From contig JBKBNI010000003.1 of assembly GCA_046295455.1 (NCBI GenBank), positions 1-64,000 on the forward strand: a stretch of 64,000 nucleotides of DNA, in the 5' to 3' direction. Positions within the stretch are counted from its first letter, which is position 1; the number at the start of each line of letters is the position of its first letter. Both the position numbers and the translations under genes were made by a program. This DNA is from Thermaurantimonas sp046295455 (GTDB lineage Bacteria; Bacteroidota; Bacteroidia; Flavobacteriales; Schleiferiaceae). Under the pieces are notes generated by a model. The model searched no databases. It had not been told where the DNA came from and was given only the letters and a program-made list of their open reading frames with translations. Positions 26,629-35,487 of this stretch are shown one piece after another.

Positions 26629-27654
26629 TCACGGTCTACGCGGAATGACCAGTACTTGCCCTTCAAAAATTTTATCGTCTCGCAGGCTATTAGCTCGTTG
26701 AATGCTCTCTATGGTCACGCCGTATTTTTTTGAGATCTGGGTTAGGGTTTCTCCTCTTTTTACAACATGTCTGACCTCTGCAGACAAAGAATAATCCTTT
26801 TCCAGCCGGCGGTTCAGCTTACTATATGCTACTGGAGCGTTAAGCACTTTGGTCTCTTTCGAGATCCAAACGGGATAATCCGGCGGGATTACATCGGTGC
26901 GAAGAACTGTATTCAGAGCTTCAGCCGTTTTCAAATCGCTTCGGAGTGCAATCCATTGGGCTATCGACACTGCATATGGGTGCTGATGACGAAGAGTTTT
27001 CCCGACCATTGGGATTTCTGTACGAGGTATTTGTGAAAAATAGCTCAACAGCCTGGCAAAGAGCTGCCGGTATTCCATATCCGAGACCTGATATGCCTGT
27101 GATGTTTCATAAAACAACCTGTTCAGATAATCTGGGTATGCGCGCATCCAAAACTGCAAACACATAAGGTTTTCAGGCAATGCAAACCTCTCGTCAATTA
27201 AGGCATCGATGCGTAAACCACATTTCATGGCTTGAAATACTGAAAGTCTGCCCGCACCGGCTTGATCAAATTTATCGAGATATACTTCGTTGAATCCGGT
27301 GAGTAGAGCTGCCAGAGCCAGAGCTGAGTCGCTTATATCCCGGTACAGCGACTTAAATAGGGAAATTCCATATACCTGACGCACAGAATGCTTTCTGAGA
27401 AACTGGGCTGTGTGTTCATTTCTGACTTGACGGGCTTCCGGTATTACCTCCCTGACCAGAGATGTCAATGCTCCATAATCAGGAGGCTGACCTTCAGGCA
27501 GGGCAAATGAATACCTTAACTCAAGCCACCCTAAAAGATCCTGAGCAGAAAGGCTTGTTACAAAAAAGATAACAAGCCATATAGAACATACGAATTTACT
27601 CCTGATCGCTGTTATTTTTTCTCCTGTGTTGAGACGATCGGTACTGATTGGCAT
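26629..27654 (-). CDS. LysM domain secreted/envelope protein
   Basis: 341 residues. The N-terminus to about residue 38 holds a signal peptide (hydrophobic core FVCSIWLVIFFVTSLSAQ) after an unusually long polar leader. Residues about 40-290 are helical with no family I recognise. A single LysM repeat (about 295-338, VVKRGETLTQISKKYGVTIESIQRANSL) ends the protein and should bind peptidoglycan. The ATG at 27654 lies 59 bp inside the upstream small membrane gene; no nearer ATG, GTG or TTG is in frame, so the overlap is probably real. First (promoter-distal) gene of a leftward six-gene block. Confidence 0.85.
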   Translation of the reverse strand: MPISTDRLNTGEKITAIRSKFVCSIWLVIFFVTSLSAQDLLGWLELRYSFALPEGQPPDYGALTSLVREVIPEARQVRNEHTAQFLRKHSVRQVYGISLFKSLYRDISDSALALAALLTGFNEVYLDKFDQAGAGRLSVFQAMKCGLRIDALIDERFALPENLMCLQFWMRAYPDYLNRLFYETSQAYQVSDMEYRQLFARLLSYFSQIPRTEIPMVGKTLRHQHPYAVSIAQWIALRSDLKTAEALNTVLRTDVIPPDYPVWISKETKVLNAPVAYSKLNRRLEKDYSLSAEVRHVVKRGETLTQISKKYGVTIESIQRANSLRDDKIFEGQVLVIPRRP

Positions 27655-27871
27655 TATCCAAATGGACCCGGTATTTTACGGCTGTACCAACCAGACTTAT
27701 CCCGGCATTGATACAAATCAATGCCAGCGTGCCTATTGGAATCCACCACATACTCTCTCCTGCAGATTTTATGATAATAGCCTCCCCCAATAAACTTAAT
27801 CCGAAGCCATTAAGCACTAGACCAGAAATAGCAAATCTCAGCCATTTTTTTTTAAGCTTCGTTCTTAACAT
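27596..27871 (-). CDS. small two-helix membrane protein
   Basis: 91 residues with a basic N-terminus (MLRTKLKKKW), two hydrophobic segments (about 10-36 and 41-65) and a charged C-terminal tail ending in RRKNNSDQE. No named family is recognised. It sits 3 bp after the DUF3078 gene and overlaps the LysM gene by 59 bp, so it belongs to the same transcript. The arrangement, not its own similarity, is the main support that it is a gene. Confidence 0.7.
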   Translation of the reverse strand: MLRTKLKKKWLRFAISGLVLNGFGLSLLGEAIIIKSAGESMWWIPIGTLALICINAGISLVGTAVKYRVHLDNANQYRSSQHRRKNNSDQE

Positions 27872-27874
27872 CCT

Positions 27875-28834
27875 TTACTGCGATTTTTTATTTGAGAATG
27901 AGTAAGTTAATCCTAAACCGAGTAACTGTCTCAATTGCAGAGCGGGAGCATTGGCTTTACCGTCACCACTGGTGTCTTTGACCAAAACATCATCGTCATA
28001 GATCATTTGCAACTGAAAACTCACGGATAGATACTTATACAGTTTAAACACAATGATGTTATCCCAGTTTACATCGATGTTTTGCGGGCGATCTAGGTAA
28101 TTGGAGAAAAGATTAAGCCTCGAAAACAACTCCACATTTTCCTGAAAGCGCTTTTTGTAGATAAATTCCAGGAAAGCACCCATTTCCGTACGAAATCCTC
28201 CCCTGTTCATCAGAGATACGTTTGGTATTGTTTTATCAAAAAACTGATTCCTCTCAAATAAAGAATCATCTATCACAAAGGTTTGTTTTACTTGTACAGG
28301 GGAGATGTAGATAGATAGATTTTTCACCCCTGTGTTTGTTAGACCCAGACCATAGGACACATATGCCGGTGCCATAAATGTAGAGATGCGCATGGAATCT
28401 TGCGGATTTCGGAAACCATCTGCAAACTGTGTTCTAAAATTTCCAAAAATCGAAACATTCCACTTGCTTTCGCCCAGTGATCTATCCAGTCGTGTGGTGA
28501 ATTCAAGTCTGTCATCGGTTTTGATAGTAACATCTTCCTGAAAGTTGTATCCAAGATTGGCCTCCAGCAGATTAAACCATTTCCAGCCATTGAAACTTTT
28601 AATGGCTCTTTGGCGCAAAACTCCGGTTATGTTGAGGTTATTGTTTCCTCCGGCAGCCCAATTGGTCAGAGTAGTCTGGGCAATGGCAAGATTGTACAGA
28701 CCATCAATGAGCCATTTGTCAGATGCCTCTTCAGCTTGACCTTTTTTTTCTACTGCTTTAAAGGTATCTTCAAGAATTTGAGCGTTGCATACACTTACAG
28801 ACACACCAAGCATCAAAGTAATTATTCTCTTCAT
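27875..28834 (-). CDS. DUF3078 outer-membrane beta-barrel protein
   Basis: 319 residues with a signal peptide (about 1-18, ending VCNAQ). The DUF3078 pattern is clear: GLYNLAIAQTTLTNWAAGGNNNLN followed by alternating beta strands and a C-terminal QLRQLLGLGLTYSFSNK. The family is restricted to Bacteroidota and predicted to be a small outer-membrane barrel; function is unknown. It lies in the middle of the leftward block, 23 bp after the enoyl-CoA hydratase gene. Confidence 0.9.
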   Translation of the reverse strand: MKRIITLMLGVSVSVCNAQILEDTFKAVEKKGQAEEASDKWLIDGLYNLAIAQTTLTNWAAGGNNNLNITGVLRQRAIKSFNGWKWFNLLEANLGYNFQEDVTIKTDDRLEFTTRLDRSLGESKWNVSIFGNFRTQFADGFRNPQDSMRISTFMAPAYVSYGLGLTNTGVKNLSIYISPVQVKQTFVIDDSLFERNQFFDKTIPNVSLMNRGGFRTEMGAFLEFIYKKRFQENVELFSRLNLFSNYLDRPQNIDVNWDNIIVFKLYKYLSVSFQLQMIYDDDVLVKDTSGDGKANAPALQLRQLLGLGLTYSFSNKKSQ

Positions 28835-28857
28835 TACAACAAAAGGGGATTAAATAC

Positions 28858-29613
28858 TTACTTGTTTTTAAACTTCTGAATAAAAGATTTAACGAAGTCG
28901 CCTAATACAAGCTGCCCGCTTATTTCGGCTCTTTGATTGAGAAAAGTATCCCAGTGTTCTGTACTATGCCAAAAAATTTTTTTTAGTTCACGAAGCGCAT
29001 CAGGATTGTATTCTGTAAGTTGAAAGGATAATGCTTCCGTTTTTTTATTTAGTTCAAAAACGTCTTTTGCCAGATATTGATAAATACCTTTTTGATAAGC
29101 CCATTCTGCAGGCTTCCATATTGCAGGCTCCAGGGCCATTTCAGCAAATGCAGACGGTCCGGCTTTTCGCTCTATTGCAGGCCCTACTACAAAGGGCCCG
29201 ATTCCGACGGCAAGTTCGGAAAGCTTGAGCTGTGCCTGTACAGATCCGATTGTATAATCACATGCACAGGCCAGACCGATGCCCCCCCCCACTGTTTTTC
29301 CATGAATTCGGCCAATGACAATCTGAGGCGCCTTTCGCATGGCGTTGATTAATTTGGCAAAACCGGAAAAAAACTGCCGGCCTTGCTCTATGTTTTCAAT
29401 TTGGATCAATTCATCAAAACTCGCTCCACCACAGAATGCTTTTTCTCCCCCGCTCTTTAATACGATCACATAAATGTCCGAACGAAGAGCTATTTGTTCG
29501 AAAGAACTAGTAAGCTCTGCAAGCATATGAGAGGGCAATGAATTGCCGGCAGGGTGAAAAAACTCTATTTCGGCTATATTCCCGAGGACAGTACTCTTTA
29601 TATAAGGCTCCAT
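28858..29613 (-). CDS. enoyl-CoA hydratase/isomerase family protein
   Basis: 251 residues, crotonase superfamily. Visible: oxyanion-hole segments GGEKAFCGGASFDEL and GKTVGGGIGLACACDYTIG, and the active-site Glu region KLSELAVGIGPFVVGP. The superfamily hydrates or isomerises enoyl-CoAs. Nearby paaZ and a PaaJ-like thiolase make a role in aromatic acid or fatty acid oxidation plausible, but the gene is bound in a leftward block with hemD and envelope genes, so this is only inference. It is 5 bp downstream of hemD. Confidence 0.9.
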   Translation of the reverse strand: MEPYIKSTVLGNIAEIEFFHPAGNSLPSHMLAELTSSFEQIALRSDIYVIVLKSGGEKAFCGGASFDELIQIENIEQGRQFFSGFAKLINAMRKAPQIVIGRIHGKTVGGGIGLACACDYTIGSVQAQLKLSELAVGIGPFVVGPAIERKAGPSAFAEMALEPAIWKPAEWAYQKGIYQYLAKDVFELNKKTEALSFQLTEYNPDALRELKKIFWHSTEHWDTFLNQRAEISGQLVLGDFVKSFIQKFKNK

Positions 29614-29618
29614 ATCGA

Positions 29619-30368
29619 CTATTTACCTTTGTTTGATTTCTTTAAAAAATCTTCCAAGGCCATCGCCATGCTCGGAAATTCAGGAGTCGGAGCCGGGATG
29701 TCAAGCCGAAGGCCTTTGTCCAGGATTGCCTTTTGGGTAGAGCTGCCAAACCCTGCTATCTTTTTGTTGTTTTGCACAAAATCGGGGAAATTATCGTACA
29801 GAGATTGGATGCCCTGAGGTGAGAAAAACACCAGCACATCGTAGGTTACATCTCTTAAATCAGAGAGATCGGATGAGACTGTTTTGTATAATATGGCTCT
29901 TTTGTATTGAATCTTGGCACCATCCAGTAAGGTGGGTATTTCTGGTTTCAGAATGTCGGAAGAGGGAAGCAAAAACTTATCGTCCTTGTGTTTTTTAATC
30001 ATTGGAAGCAAATCGGCGATGGAATTTTTGCCGAAATAAATTTTGCGCTTGCGGTACACGACATATTTCTGGAGATAATGGGCAATATTCTCCATCACAC
30101 AGAAGTACTTCAGATCGTCCGGAATACTGTATCTGCACTCCTCAGCAATTCTGAAAAAATGGTCTACCGCATTTTTACTGGTGAATATAATGGACGGATA
30201 ATCTGCAAGATTGACTTTAGACTTTCTGAACTCCGTAATATCAACCCCTTTAACTTCTATAAACGGACGAAAATCAACTTTTACTTTGTATTTTTCGGCT
30301 AAATCCTTAAAGGGTGATGGTTCGTTGCCCGGATCAGGCTGAGAGATCAAAATACTTTTTATTTTCAA
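29619..30368 (-). CDS. hemD: uroporphyrinogen-III synthase
   Basis: 249 residues. HemD closes and inverts ring D of hydroxymethylbilane on the way to haem. The two-domain fold shows as ILISQPDPGNEPSPF at the start, IIFTSKNAVDHFF, the central LLPSSDILKPEIPTLL and YDVLVFFSPQGIQSLYDNF, and IAGFGSSTQKAI near the end. HemD sequences diverge widely, but these blocks and the neighbouring DUF4271 gene (a common partner in Bacteroidota) make the call secure. Haem is needed by the c-type proteins encoded elsewhere in the window. Confidence 0.92.
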   Translation of the reverse strand: MKIKSILISQPDPGNEPSPFKDLAEKYKVKVDFRPFIEVKGVDITEFRKSKVNLADYPSIIFTSKNAVDHFFRIAEECRYSIPDDLKYFCVMENIAHYLQKYVVYRKRKIYFGKNSIADLLPMIKKHKDDKFLLPSSDILKPEIPTLLDGAKIQYKRAILYKTVSSDLSDLRDVTYDVLVFFSPQGIQSLYDNFPDFVQNNKKIAGFGSSTQKAILDKGLRLDIPAPTPEFPSMAMALEDFLKKSNKGK

Positions 30369-30394
30369 AGTTTTGAAAAGTTTAATTCAACGCC

Positions 30395-31072
30395 CTAAAT
30401 CTTATTGCTCATCCAACCTGTAATCCATATTACAGGTAAAATTTCGATGCTGCAAAGGTACACCAAAACAAACAACGGTGATAATCCAAGGGTGTCGTAC
30501 ATAAACCAACCTGTTTTTGAAATATTGTACAAGTACAGACCAATGCCTGATAGAGCTGTAAACCAGAGCATGATTGTACTAATCTGAAGGGTGTAATAGC
30601 TGACGAGAAGTAAAGGAATACTTACAACACCTATTACAGAATTTCCTAACTCAAAATATCTATTGACAAACCCTGCGGATTCGGAGCTTACAAAAAGGGT
30701 CAACACAAATTGCTGAATAAAATTTTTAAATATCAGAAAAAGAGCCAGCCCAATCAGTAATCTAAGAAAACTCGAAAAATCCAACCGAAGTCCGCCCGAT
30801 TCGAATACAACATAGAAAAACATGAGAATCACAATCGTAAGACCTATCGCGTAATTAATATACAGGAAAATGTAGTTGAAAACTTTGGTGCTCTGCAGGT
30901 CTTCTTCAGATTTGCGAACATCAAAAACCATGAAAATTCGCAAATAAAACGCTAGGTCTCGTGCCCATTGCTTCTTTTGAAGTGCCATCAGCAAAAGGCA
31001 AATCAGAAATACATAAAAAAACCAATCGCCCTGATGCTTATTGACCCATTCCACGACACAAAAGTAAAGCAT
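30395..31072 (-). CDS. DUF4271 family membrane protein
   Basis: 225 residues with about five or six transmembrane segments. The family pattern ...AFYLRIFMVFDVRKSEEDLQSTKVFNYIFLYINYAIGLT is recognised as DUF4271, a Bacteroidota membrane protein of unknown function usually next to hemD, as here (26 bp gap). A TACTTTTG on the minus strand (31066-31059) lies inside the first codons; if it is the -7 box the real start would be the GTG at 31054 on an almost leaderless message. The ATG at 31072 is kept as the default. Confidence 0.88.
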   Translation of the reverse strand: MLYFCVVEWVNKHQGDWFFYVFLICLLLMALQKKQWARDLAFYLRIFMVFDVRKSEEDLQSTKVFNYIFLYINYAIGLTIVILMFFYVVFESGGLRLDFSSFLRLLIGLALFLIFKNFIQQFVLTLFVSSESAGFVNRYFELGNSVIGVVSIPLLLVSYYTLQISTIMLWFTALSGIGLYLYNISKTGWFMYDTLGLSPLFVLVYLCSIEILPVIWITGWMSNKI

Positions 31073-31121
31073 ACATGAATTTTACCTCTGGAAGAGTAAA
31101 TTCACCCACAAAAACGACGGC

Positions 31122-33170
31122 ATGAAAAAAATTCAAAATTATGTTTTGGGTCAATGGATTTCGGGTGAGGGTGTAGAATATGTAGCCCGCAATGCCGTTA
31201 CGGGGGAGGAAATCGGAGAAGTATCTTCTGCCGGACTGGACTATGGGCTCATATTGGACTACGGCCGAAGGGTGGGAGGACCCACCCTCCGTGGGATGAC
31301 CTTCAGACAGCGGGGTCAAATGCTGAAAAACCTCGCTCTGTATCTGACAGAACGCAAAGAAATCTTCTATGAATTGAGCTATGCAACGGGTGCTACACGG
31401 GCGGATTCCTGGATCGATATCGAAGGTGGTATTGGAAATCTATTTTCATACGCCAGCCTTCGGCGTCAGTTTCCCGATAAGCCCTTTCACATCGATGGAC
31501 AAATGGTTAGTCTTTCCAAAGGGGGCTCATTCATCGGTCATCACATCATGGTACCTCGCAGGGGGGTAGCTGTTCATATCAATGCTTTCAATTTCCCCGT
31601 GTGGGGCATGCTTGAAAAGATTGCCGTCAATCTCCTGGCCGGAGTACCGGCCGTAGTAAAACCCAGTGAGTACACCAGCTATCTGGCCGAGCTGGTCGTG
31701 CGTCACATTGTAGAGTCATCCATTTTGCCGGAGGGGTCTCTGCAGTTGGTTACCGGTTTGGGACGAGGCATCCTGGATCCTGTCCGCAACCAGGATGTAG
31801 TCACCTTCACCGGATCGGCTGCCACAGGCAAAAAATTAAAATCACTTCCCCATCTGATTGAAGAGTCCGTGCCATTTAACCTAGAGGCCGACTCGCTCAA
31901 TGCCAGCGTACTCGGGGCAACAGTAAAACCCGAAGACCCTGAATTTGAACTGTTTATCAAAGAAGTTCACCGCGAAATCACTGTAAAAGCCGGACAGAAG
32001 TGCACGGCTGTCAGAAGGATCATAGTGCCTGAACACTTAGTCGAATCTGTCGAACGCGCCCTTTCAGAACGACTGCGCAACACACGGGTCGGTAATCCAA
32101 AAGCCGAAGGAGTACGCATGGGTGCATTGGCAGCACACATACAGGTGGATCGGTTGAAGCTAAATCTTGATATCCTTGCTAAGGAACAGGATATTGTATT
32201 TGACGGATCGAAGGAAGTGGAACTGGTAGAAGCAGATGAGCACAGGGGAGCATTTGTGAGGCCAATAATCTTCCGAAATCTTGAGCCGTTTAAAAACACA
32301 GCCGTTCATGAGGTCGAACCATTTGGGCCGGTATCTACCATCATGCCCTACAAAACTCTGGAAGAAGCTGTAGCGATCGTCGGACTTGGCAAGGGGTCGC
32401 TGGTCACATCCATCATTACCAACAGCGATAAGGAGGCCACAGCCTTCACCCTTGAGGCCGCACATCTCAACGGTCGTATTTTGGTGCTGAATCGGCGCTG
32501 TGCCAAAGAGAGCACCGGTCATGGCTCTCCTATGCCCATGCTGACACACGGAGGTCCCGGACGAGCCGGAGGAGGTGAAGAAATGGGAGGAATGCGCGGT
32601 GTCATGCACTATCTCCAACGTACTGCCATACAAGGTCACCCGGATACCATCACTGAAATCACACAAGTCTATCAGCCGGGGGCGAGTCGTCCTGAGGCAG
32701 AACCTCACCTCTTTCGCCAATATTTTGAAGACCTTAAGGTTGGAGACACTGTGTATACCCACAAGCATACCGTGACCGAAACCGACATTGTCAATTTTGC
32801 CAATGTTAGTGGCGACAATTTCTATGCACACATGGACACTACCTCACTGGAAGGCACTCTGTTTGAGCGAAGGGTCGCACACGGATACTTCATTCTTTCC
32901 AAAGCAGCAGGTTTGTTTGTCGATCCTAAAAAAGGCCCCGTTCTGCTCAACTACGGTATTGAAGAGTGCCGATTCACAAAACCGGTATATCCCGGGGCAA
33001 CTATTGGTGTAAAACTCACTGTGAAAGAAAAAATCAGTCAGGAAAAACGCAACCCGGATGACATAGCCCGTGGAATTGTAAAATTTTATGTAGATGTGTA
33101 TGACGAGACAGGAGAATCCGTAGCAGTAGCCACTATCCTGACAATGGTAAAAAAGCGTAATCAGGACTAA
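31122..33170 (+). CDS. paaZ: phenylacetate degradation bifunctional protein PaaZ
   Basis: 682 residues, full length. PaaZ opens the oxepin-CoA ring (hydratase) and oxidises the resulting aldehyde. The aldehyde dehydrogenase domain spans about 1-520: HINAFNFPVWGMLEK, VTFTGSAATGKKL, base Glu in PFNLEADSLNAS and Cys in KAGQKCTAVRRI. The MaoC hydratase domain covers about 530-680: ETDIVNFANVSGDNFYAHMD with the active Asp and His, and RRVAHGYFILSKAAG. The remaining paa genes (paaABCDE, paaK) are not in the window. It is a single rightward unit with a hairpin terminator directly behind it. Confidence 0.97.
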   Translation: MKKIQNYVLGQWISGEGVEYVARNAVTGEEIGEVSSAGLDYGLILDYGRRVGGPTLRGMTFRQRGQMLKNLALYLTERKEIFYELSYATGATRADSWIDIEGGIGNLFSYASLRRQFPDKPFHIDGQMVSLSKGGSFIGHHIMVPRRGVAVHINAFNFPVWGMLEKIAVNLLAGVPAVVKPSEYTSYLAELVVRHIVESSILPEGSLQLVTGLGRGILDPVRNQDVVTFTGSAATGKKLKSLPHLIEESVPFNLEADSLNASVLGATVKPEDPEFELFIKEVHREITVKAGQKCTAVRRIIVPEHLVESVERALSERLRNTRVGNPKAEGVRMGALAAHIQVDRLKLNLDILAKEQDIVFDGSKEVELVEADEHRGAFVRPIIFRNLEPFKNTAVHEVEPFGPVSTIMPYKTLEEAVAIVGLGKGSLVTSIITNSDKEATAFTLEAAHLNGRILVLNRRCAKESTGHGSPMPMLTHGGPGRAGGGEEMGGMRGVMHYLQRTAIQGHPDTITEITQVYQPGASRPEAEPHLFRQYFEDLKVGDTVYTHKHTVTETDIVNFANVSGDNFYAHMDTTSLEGTLFERRVAHGYFILSKAAGLFVDPKKGPVLLNYGIEECRFTKPVYPGATIGVKLTVKEKISQEKRNPDDIARGIVKFYVDVYDETGESVAVATILTMVKKRNQD

Positions 33171-33176
33171 ATAAAA

Positions 33177-33201
33177 AAATCCGATGTTTTGCATCGGATT
33201 T
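33177..33201 (+). terminator. hairpin terminator after paaZ
   Basis: AAATCCGATG and CATCGGATTT form a perfect 10-bp stem around a TTTTG loop, 6 bp after the paaZ stop, with T-rich sequence following (TATTGTTT). The A/T ends of the stem allow it to work on either strand. Confidence 0.8.
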
Positions 33202-33497
33202 TATTGTTTCAATGTGCTCAAATACGCTGGGCAAATATCTCAAGGTCAGAAGCATGTGCACACGTGATATGCCCCGCTTAACCCCGCAAAACCGAAAGGA
33301 CGAGCTGTTCCGATTTCAGTAGCATGGGTAAAAGAGCTTAGTCACAATGGAGGGTTCCTTTTGGTAAGATTTCAAAGATGCTCCCTTTTCGAAAGTGATT
33401 GAAGGCATGCACTACTGACTTTTTTTCCTCGGACTTTTTGCGCCTGCAGAAATCTCAAATTTCTGTACATTCGTGAGTAGTCAATAGACAGTGCCGA
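33202..33497. other. intergenic region between convergent paaZ and peroxidase genes
   Basis: About 296 bp. A 38-codon minus-strand frame (ending FEILPKGTLHCD) is open but has a stop just before it and no start or known similarity; I treat it as chance or a relic. A small inverted repeat GAAAT/ATTTC lies near 33450. No RNA gene was recognised. Confidence 0.5.
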
Positions 33498-35414
33498 TTA
33501 CTGCCGGAGGTCGTTTAAGTGGGTGTATGCCCCTGACATCAGCGGCAACCTCCCTGGGGGCGTGGTGAGTCCGGTTGTATCGGTAAGAGCCGTCATAAAA
33601 GAAACCAACGCTTTCTTTTCTCTCTCCGTCAACTTAAGCGGATCAGGAGGAAGGGTCTGATTGGGAAGGTTGATACCAATGCCGTGACCCCCACCGACGT
33701 CATAAAAGCGAATTAACTCATCAAGGCTTGAATAAACTCCATTGTGCATGTATGGAGCAGTCAGAGCAGCGTTTCTTACCGTCATAGTCTTAAAGGCAAA
33801 CATGTGCGGTTCGGCATGAGCCAATGTATATCTGCCCTCATCAGGATCCACTGTTGCGTCTTGCCAAACTGCAGACTCAGGCACCCCAAGGACTTCAAAT
33901 TCTGTTTCTCTATAAAACGGCGGAACCGATCCATTGAAAACCGGTGCAAAATGGCAAGTCGCACACTTTCCTTTTCCCATAAAAATGTTGAAACCTTCTA
34001 TCACATCGCGCGATACACTGCCTCTATCGGTCATGTAGAGATCAAATGGACTGCTAAGGCTCTTAAGGCTTATCATATAAGCCTCCAGGACAGCGATCAC
34101 CATGGGGAAGTCTATAGATTCGCTTCCCAGCGCTTTTTTAAACAGGTGCCTGTACTCCGGACTGCTGTTGAGCTGCCGTGTCAGCTCCAGGGCATTTTTA
34201 TTCATCTCATGCCGGTTAAAGGTCACTTCGGTAAACTGCTGACTAAGACTGCTTAGGTGGCCGTCCCACTGAAATGCATTTTGATATACGACGTTGAGCA
34301 GTGTTGGAGTATTGCGTTGGAGGGGCTTCCCGTCGAGTGAAAGCGGTGTTTTCAGTCCATCGCTAAATCCTTTTTGGGGCTGATGGCAGCTGGCACACGA
34401 CCGGCTGTGATCGTCGCTGAGCAGTGGGTCATAAAAGAGAGTCTTACCCAACTCTACGAGCTCTATGGACGGTTTTTTATTGATCTTCTGAGGAAAAAAT
34501 TCATTGATTTTCAAAAAATCATCGTAAAACAATCCCTTGCTATAAGGATTTACAACGGAAATACCGGCAATGCGCTCTTCGGGAAAATCCGTTCCGAGTC
34601 CTTCCTGTAAGAGGGTTACTCCTCGAAAAATTTTGTCAGTACATTCTTTTATAAACTCGGCTCGGTCCATGTCATCAAAAGATTTGGCCTTATTGAGTAT
34701 CTCAAGGCCGCGTGCAACTGCGTTTTTTACAAGCACAAACCCCTCGCGGTCGTCATAAAGAATGGGATTAAATAGTTCGTTTACCTCATAAATACCCGCT
34801 AAGGTGTGCCTTGCCTCCTCTATTGCATCAAGTGATACAGGACAGTCAAATCCGGTAATGCCCATGGTAGCCAATCGCACTGCAGCCATCCGCAAGCTGT
34901 GAAATACAATCCAGTCATACAAAGTCTGAGTTTTAATGTATCGGCGCGATTCCTGAAGATACCCTCTGAGTTTTTGTATTTTTTTTATGATAAACTCTTT
35001 GTTTTCAAGCACAACTTCGCCGTATAGCTCTTCTTCAATCACCTGAAATCCCTCCGGATCGCTTACAGCAGCCATTGTTTTTTCATATTCTACTTTGGGG
35101 AGATTGGGGCCATTGATCCACTTGGCATTGTACACATCTACCGTGGCAGTGATGACTTCAATTTTTTTGTAGGTGTAGCGTGTTTTTTTGAATAAGCGCT
35201 GTGCGTTGGCTACTCCTCTTTGGGTCTTAAGCTTTGATACCGCCAATTGGAGGTCTTCCAACTGCCGGTCGAGGGTCTGAAAGTGTTCATCGAGCCATTC
35301 TTTAAGTGGTTTGTCAACATTGGCATCCCATGTATTGGCAATAGCGGAGAATGCATATATTCCAAGTAGGAAAGAGAGCCCGATGAGAGAGAGTATTGTA
35401 TATCGTTTCATCAT
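33498..35414 (-). CDS. di-haem cytochrome c peroxidase (MauG/CcpA family) with N-terminal helical domain
   Basis: 638 residues. Signal peptide about 1-27. Residues 28-290 form a helical domain, somewhat imelysin-like (GITGFDCPVSLDAIEEARHT), that I cannot assign firmly. Residues about 300-635 are the di-haem peroxidase: haem sites CASCH (340-344) and CATCH (484-488), with FSDG, NTPTLLNVVY and PYMHNGVYSSLDELIRFYD as family landmarks. These periplasmic enzymes reduce hydrogen peroxide or modify protein partners. The protein is about twice the length of simple CCP. It is the downstream gene of a leftward pair with the PhoX-like gene, but a hairpin terminator lies between them. Confidence 0.9.
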   Translation of the reverse strand: MMKRYTILSLIGLSFLLGIYAFSAIANTWDANVDKPLKEWLDEHFQTLDRQLEDLQLAVSKLKTQRGVANAQRLFKKTRYTYKKIEVITATVDVYNAKWINGPNLPKVEYEKTMAAVSDPEGFQVIEEELYGEVVLENKEFIIKKIQKLRGYLQESRRYIKTQTLYDWIVFHSLRMAAVRLATMGITGFDCPVSLDAIEEARHTLAGIYEVNELFNPILYDDREGFVLVKNAVARGLEILNKAKSFDDMDRAEFIKECTDKIFRGVTLLQEGLGTDFPEERIAGISVVNPYSKGLFYDDFLKINEFFPQKINKKPSIELVELGKTLFYDPLLSDDHSRSCASCHQPQKGFSDGLKTPLSLDGKPLQRNTPTLLNVVYQNAFQWDGHLSSLSQQFTEVTFNRHEMNKNALELTRQLNSSPEYRHLFKKALGSESIDFPMVIAVLEAYMISLKSLSSPFDLYMTDRGSVSRDVIEGFNIFMGKGKCATCHFAPVFNGSVPPFYRETEFEVLGVPESAVWQDATVDPDEGRYTLAHAEPHMFAFKTMTVRNAALTAPYMHNGVYSSLDELIRFYDVGGGHGIGINLPNQTLPPDPLKLTEREKKALVSFMTALTDTTGLTTPPGRLPLMSGAYTHLNDLRQ

Positions 35415-35438
35415 TCAGCAGACATTTTTGAATATAAA

Positions 35439-35466
35439 AACAGGCCTTTGATATGAAAGGCCTGTT
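35439..35466 (-). terminator. hairpin terminator after the PhoX-like gene
   Basis: AACAGGCCTTT and AAAGGCCTGTT form a perfect 11-bp stem with a 6-base loop. Read on the minus strand it is followed by TTTTTATATT, and it lies 22 bp past the stop at 35488, a textbook intrinsic terminator for the leftward gene. Confidence 0.85.
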
Positions 35467-35487
35467 AGTTTTATCTCCAGTTAATAT

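Noticed and set aside
33360..33475. 38-codon minus-strand frame ending FEILPKGTLHCD
   Set aside because: No start codon, short, and no family recognised; could be a relic but the support is too weak to call.
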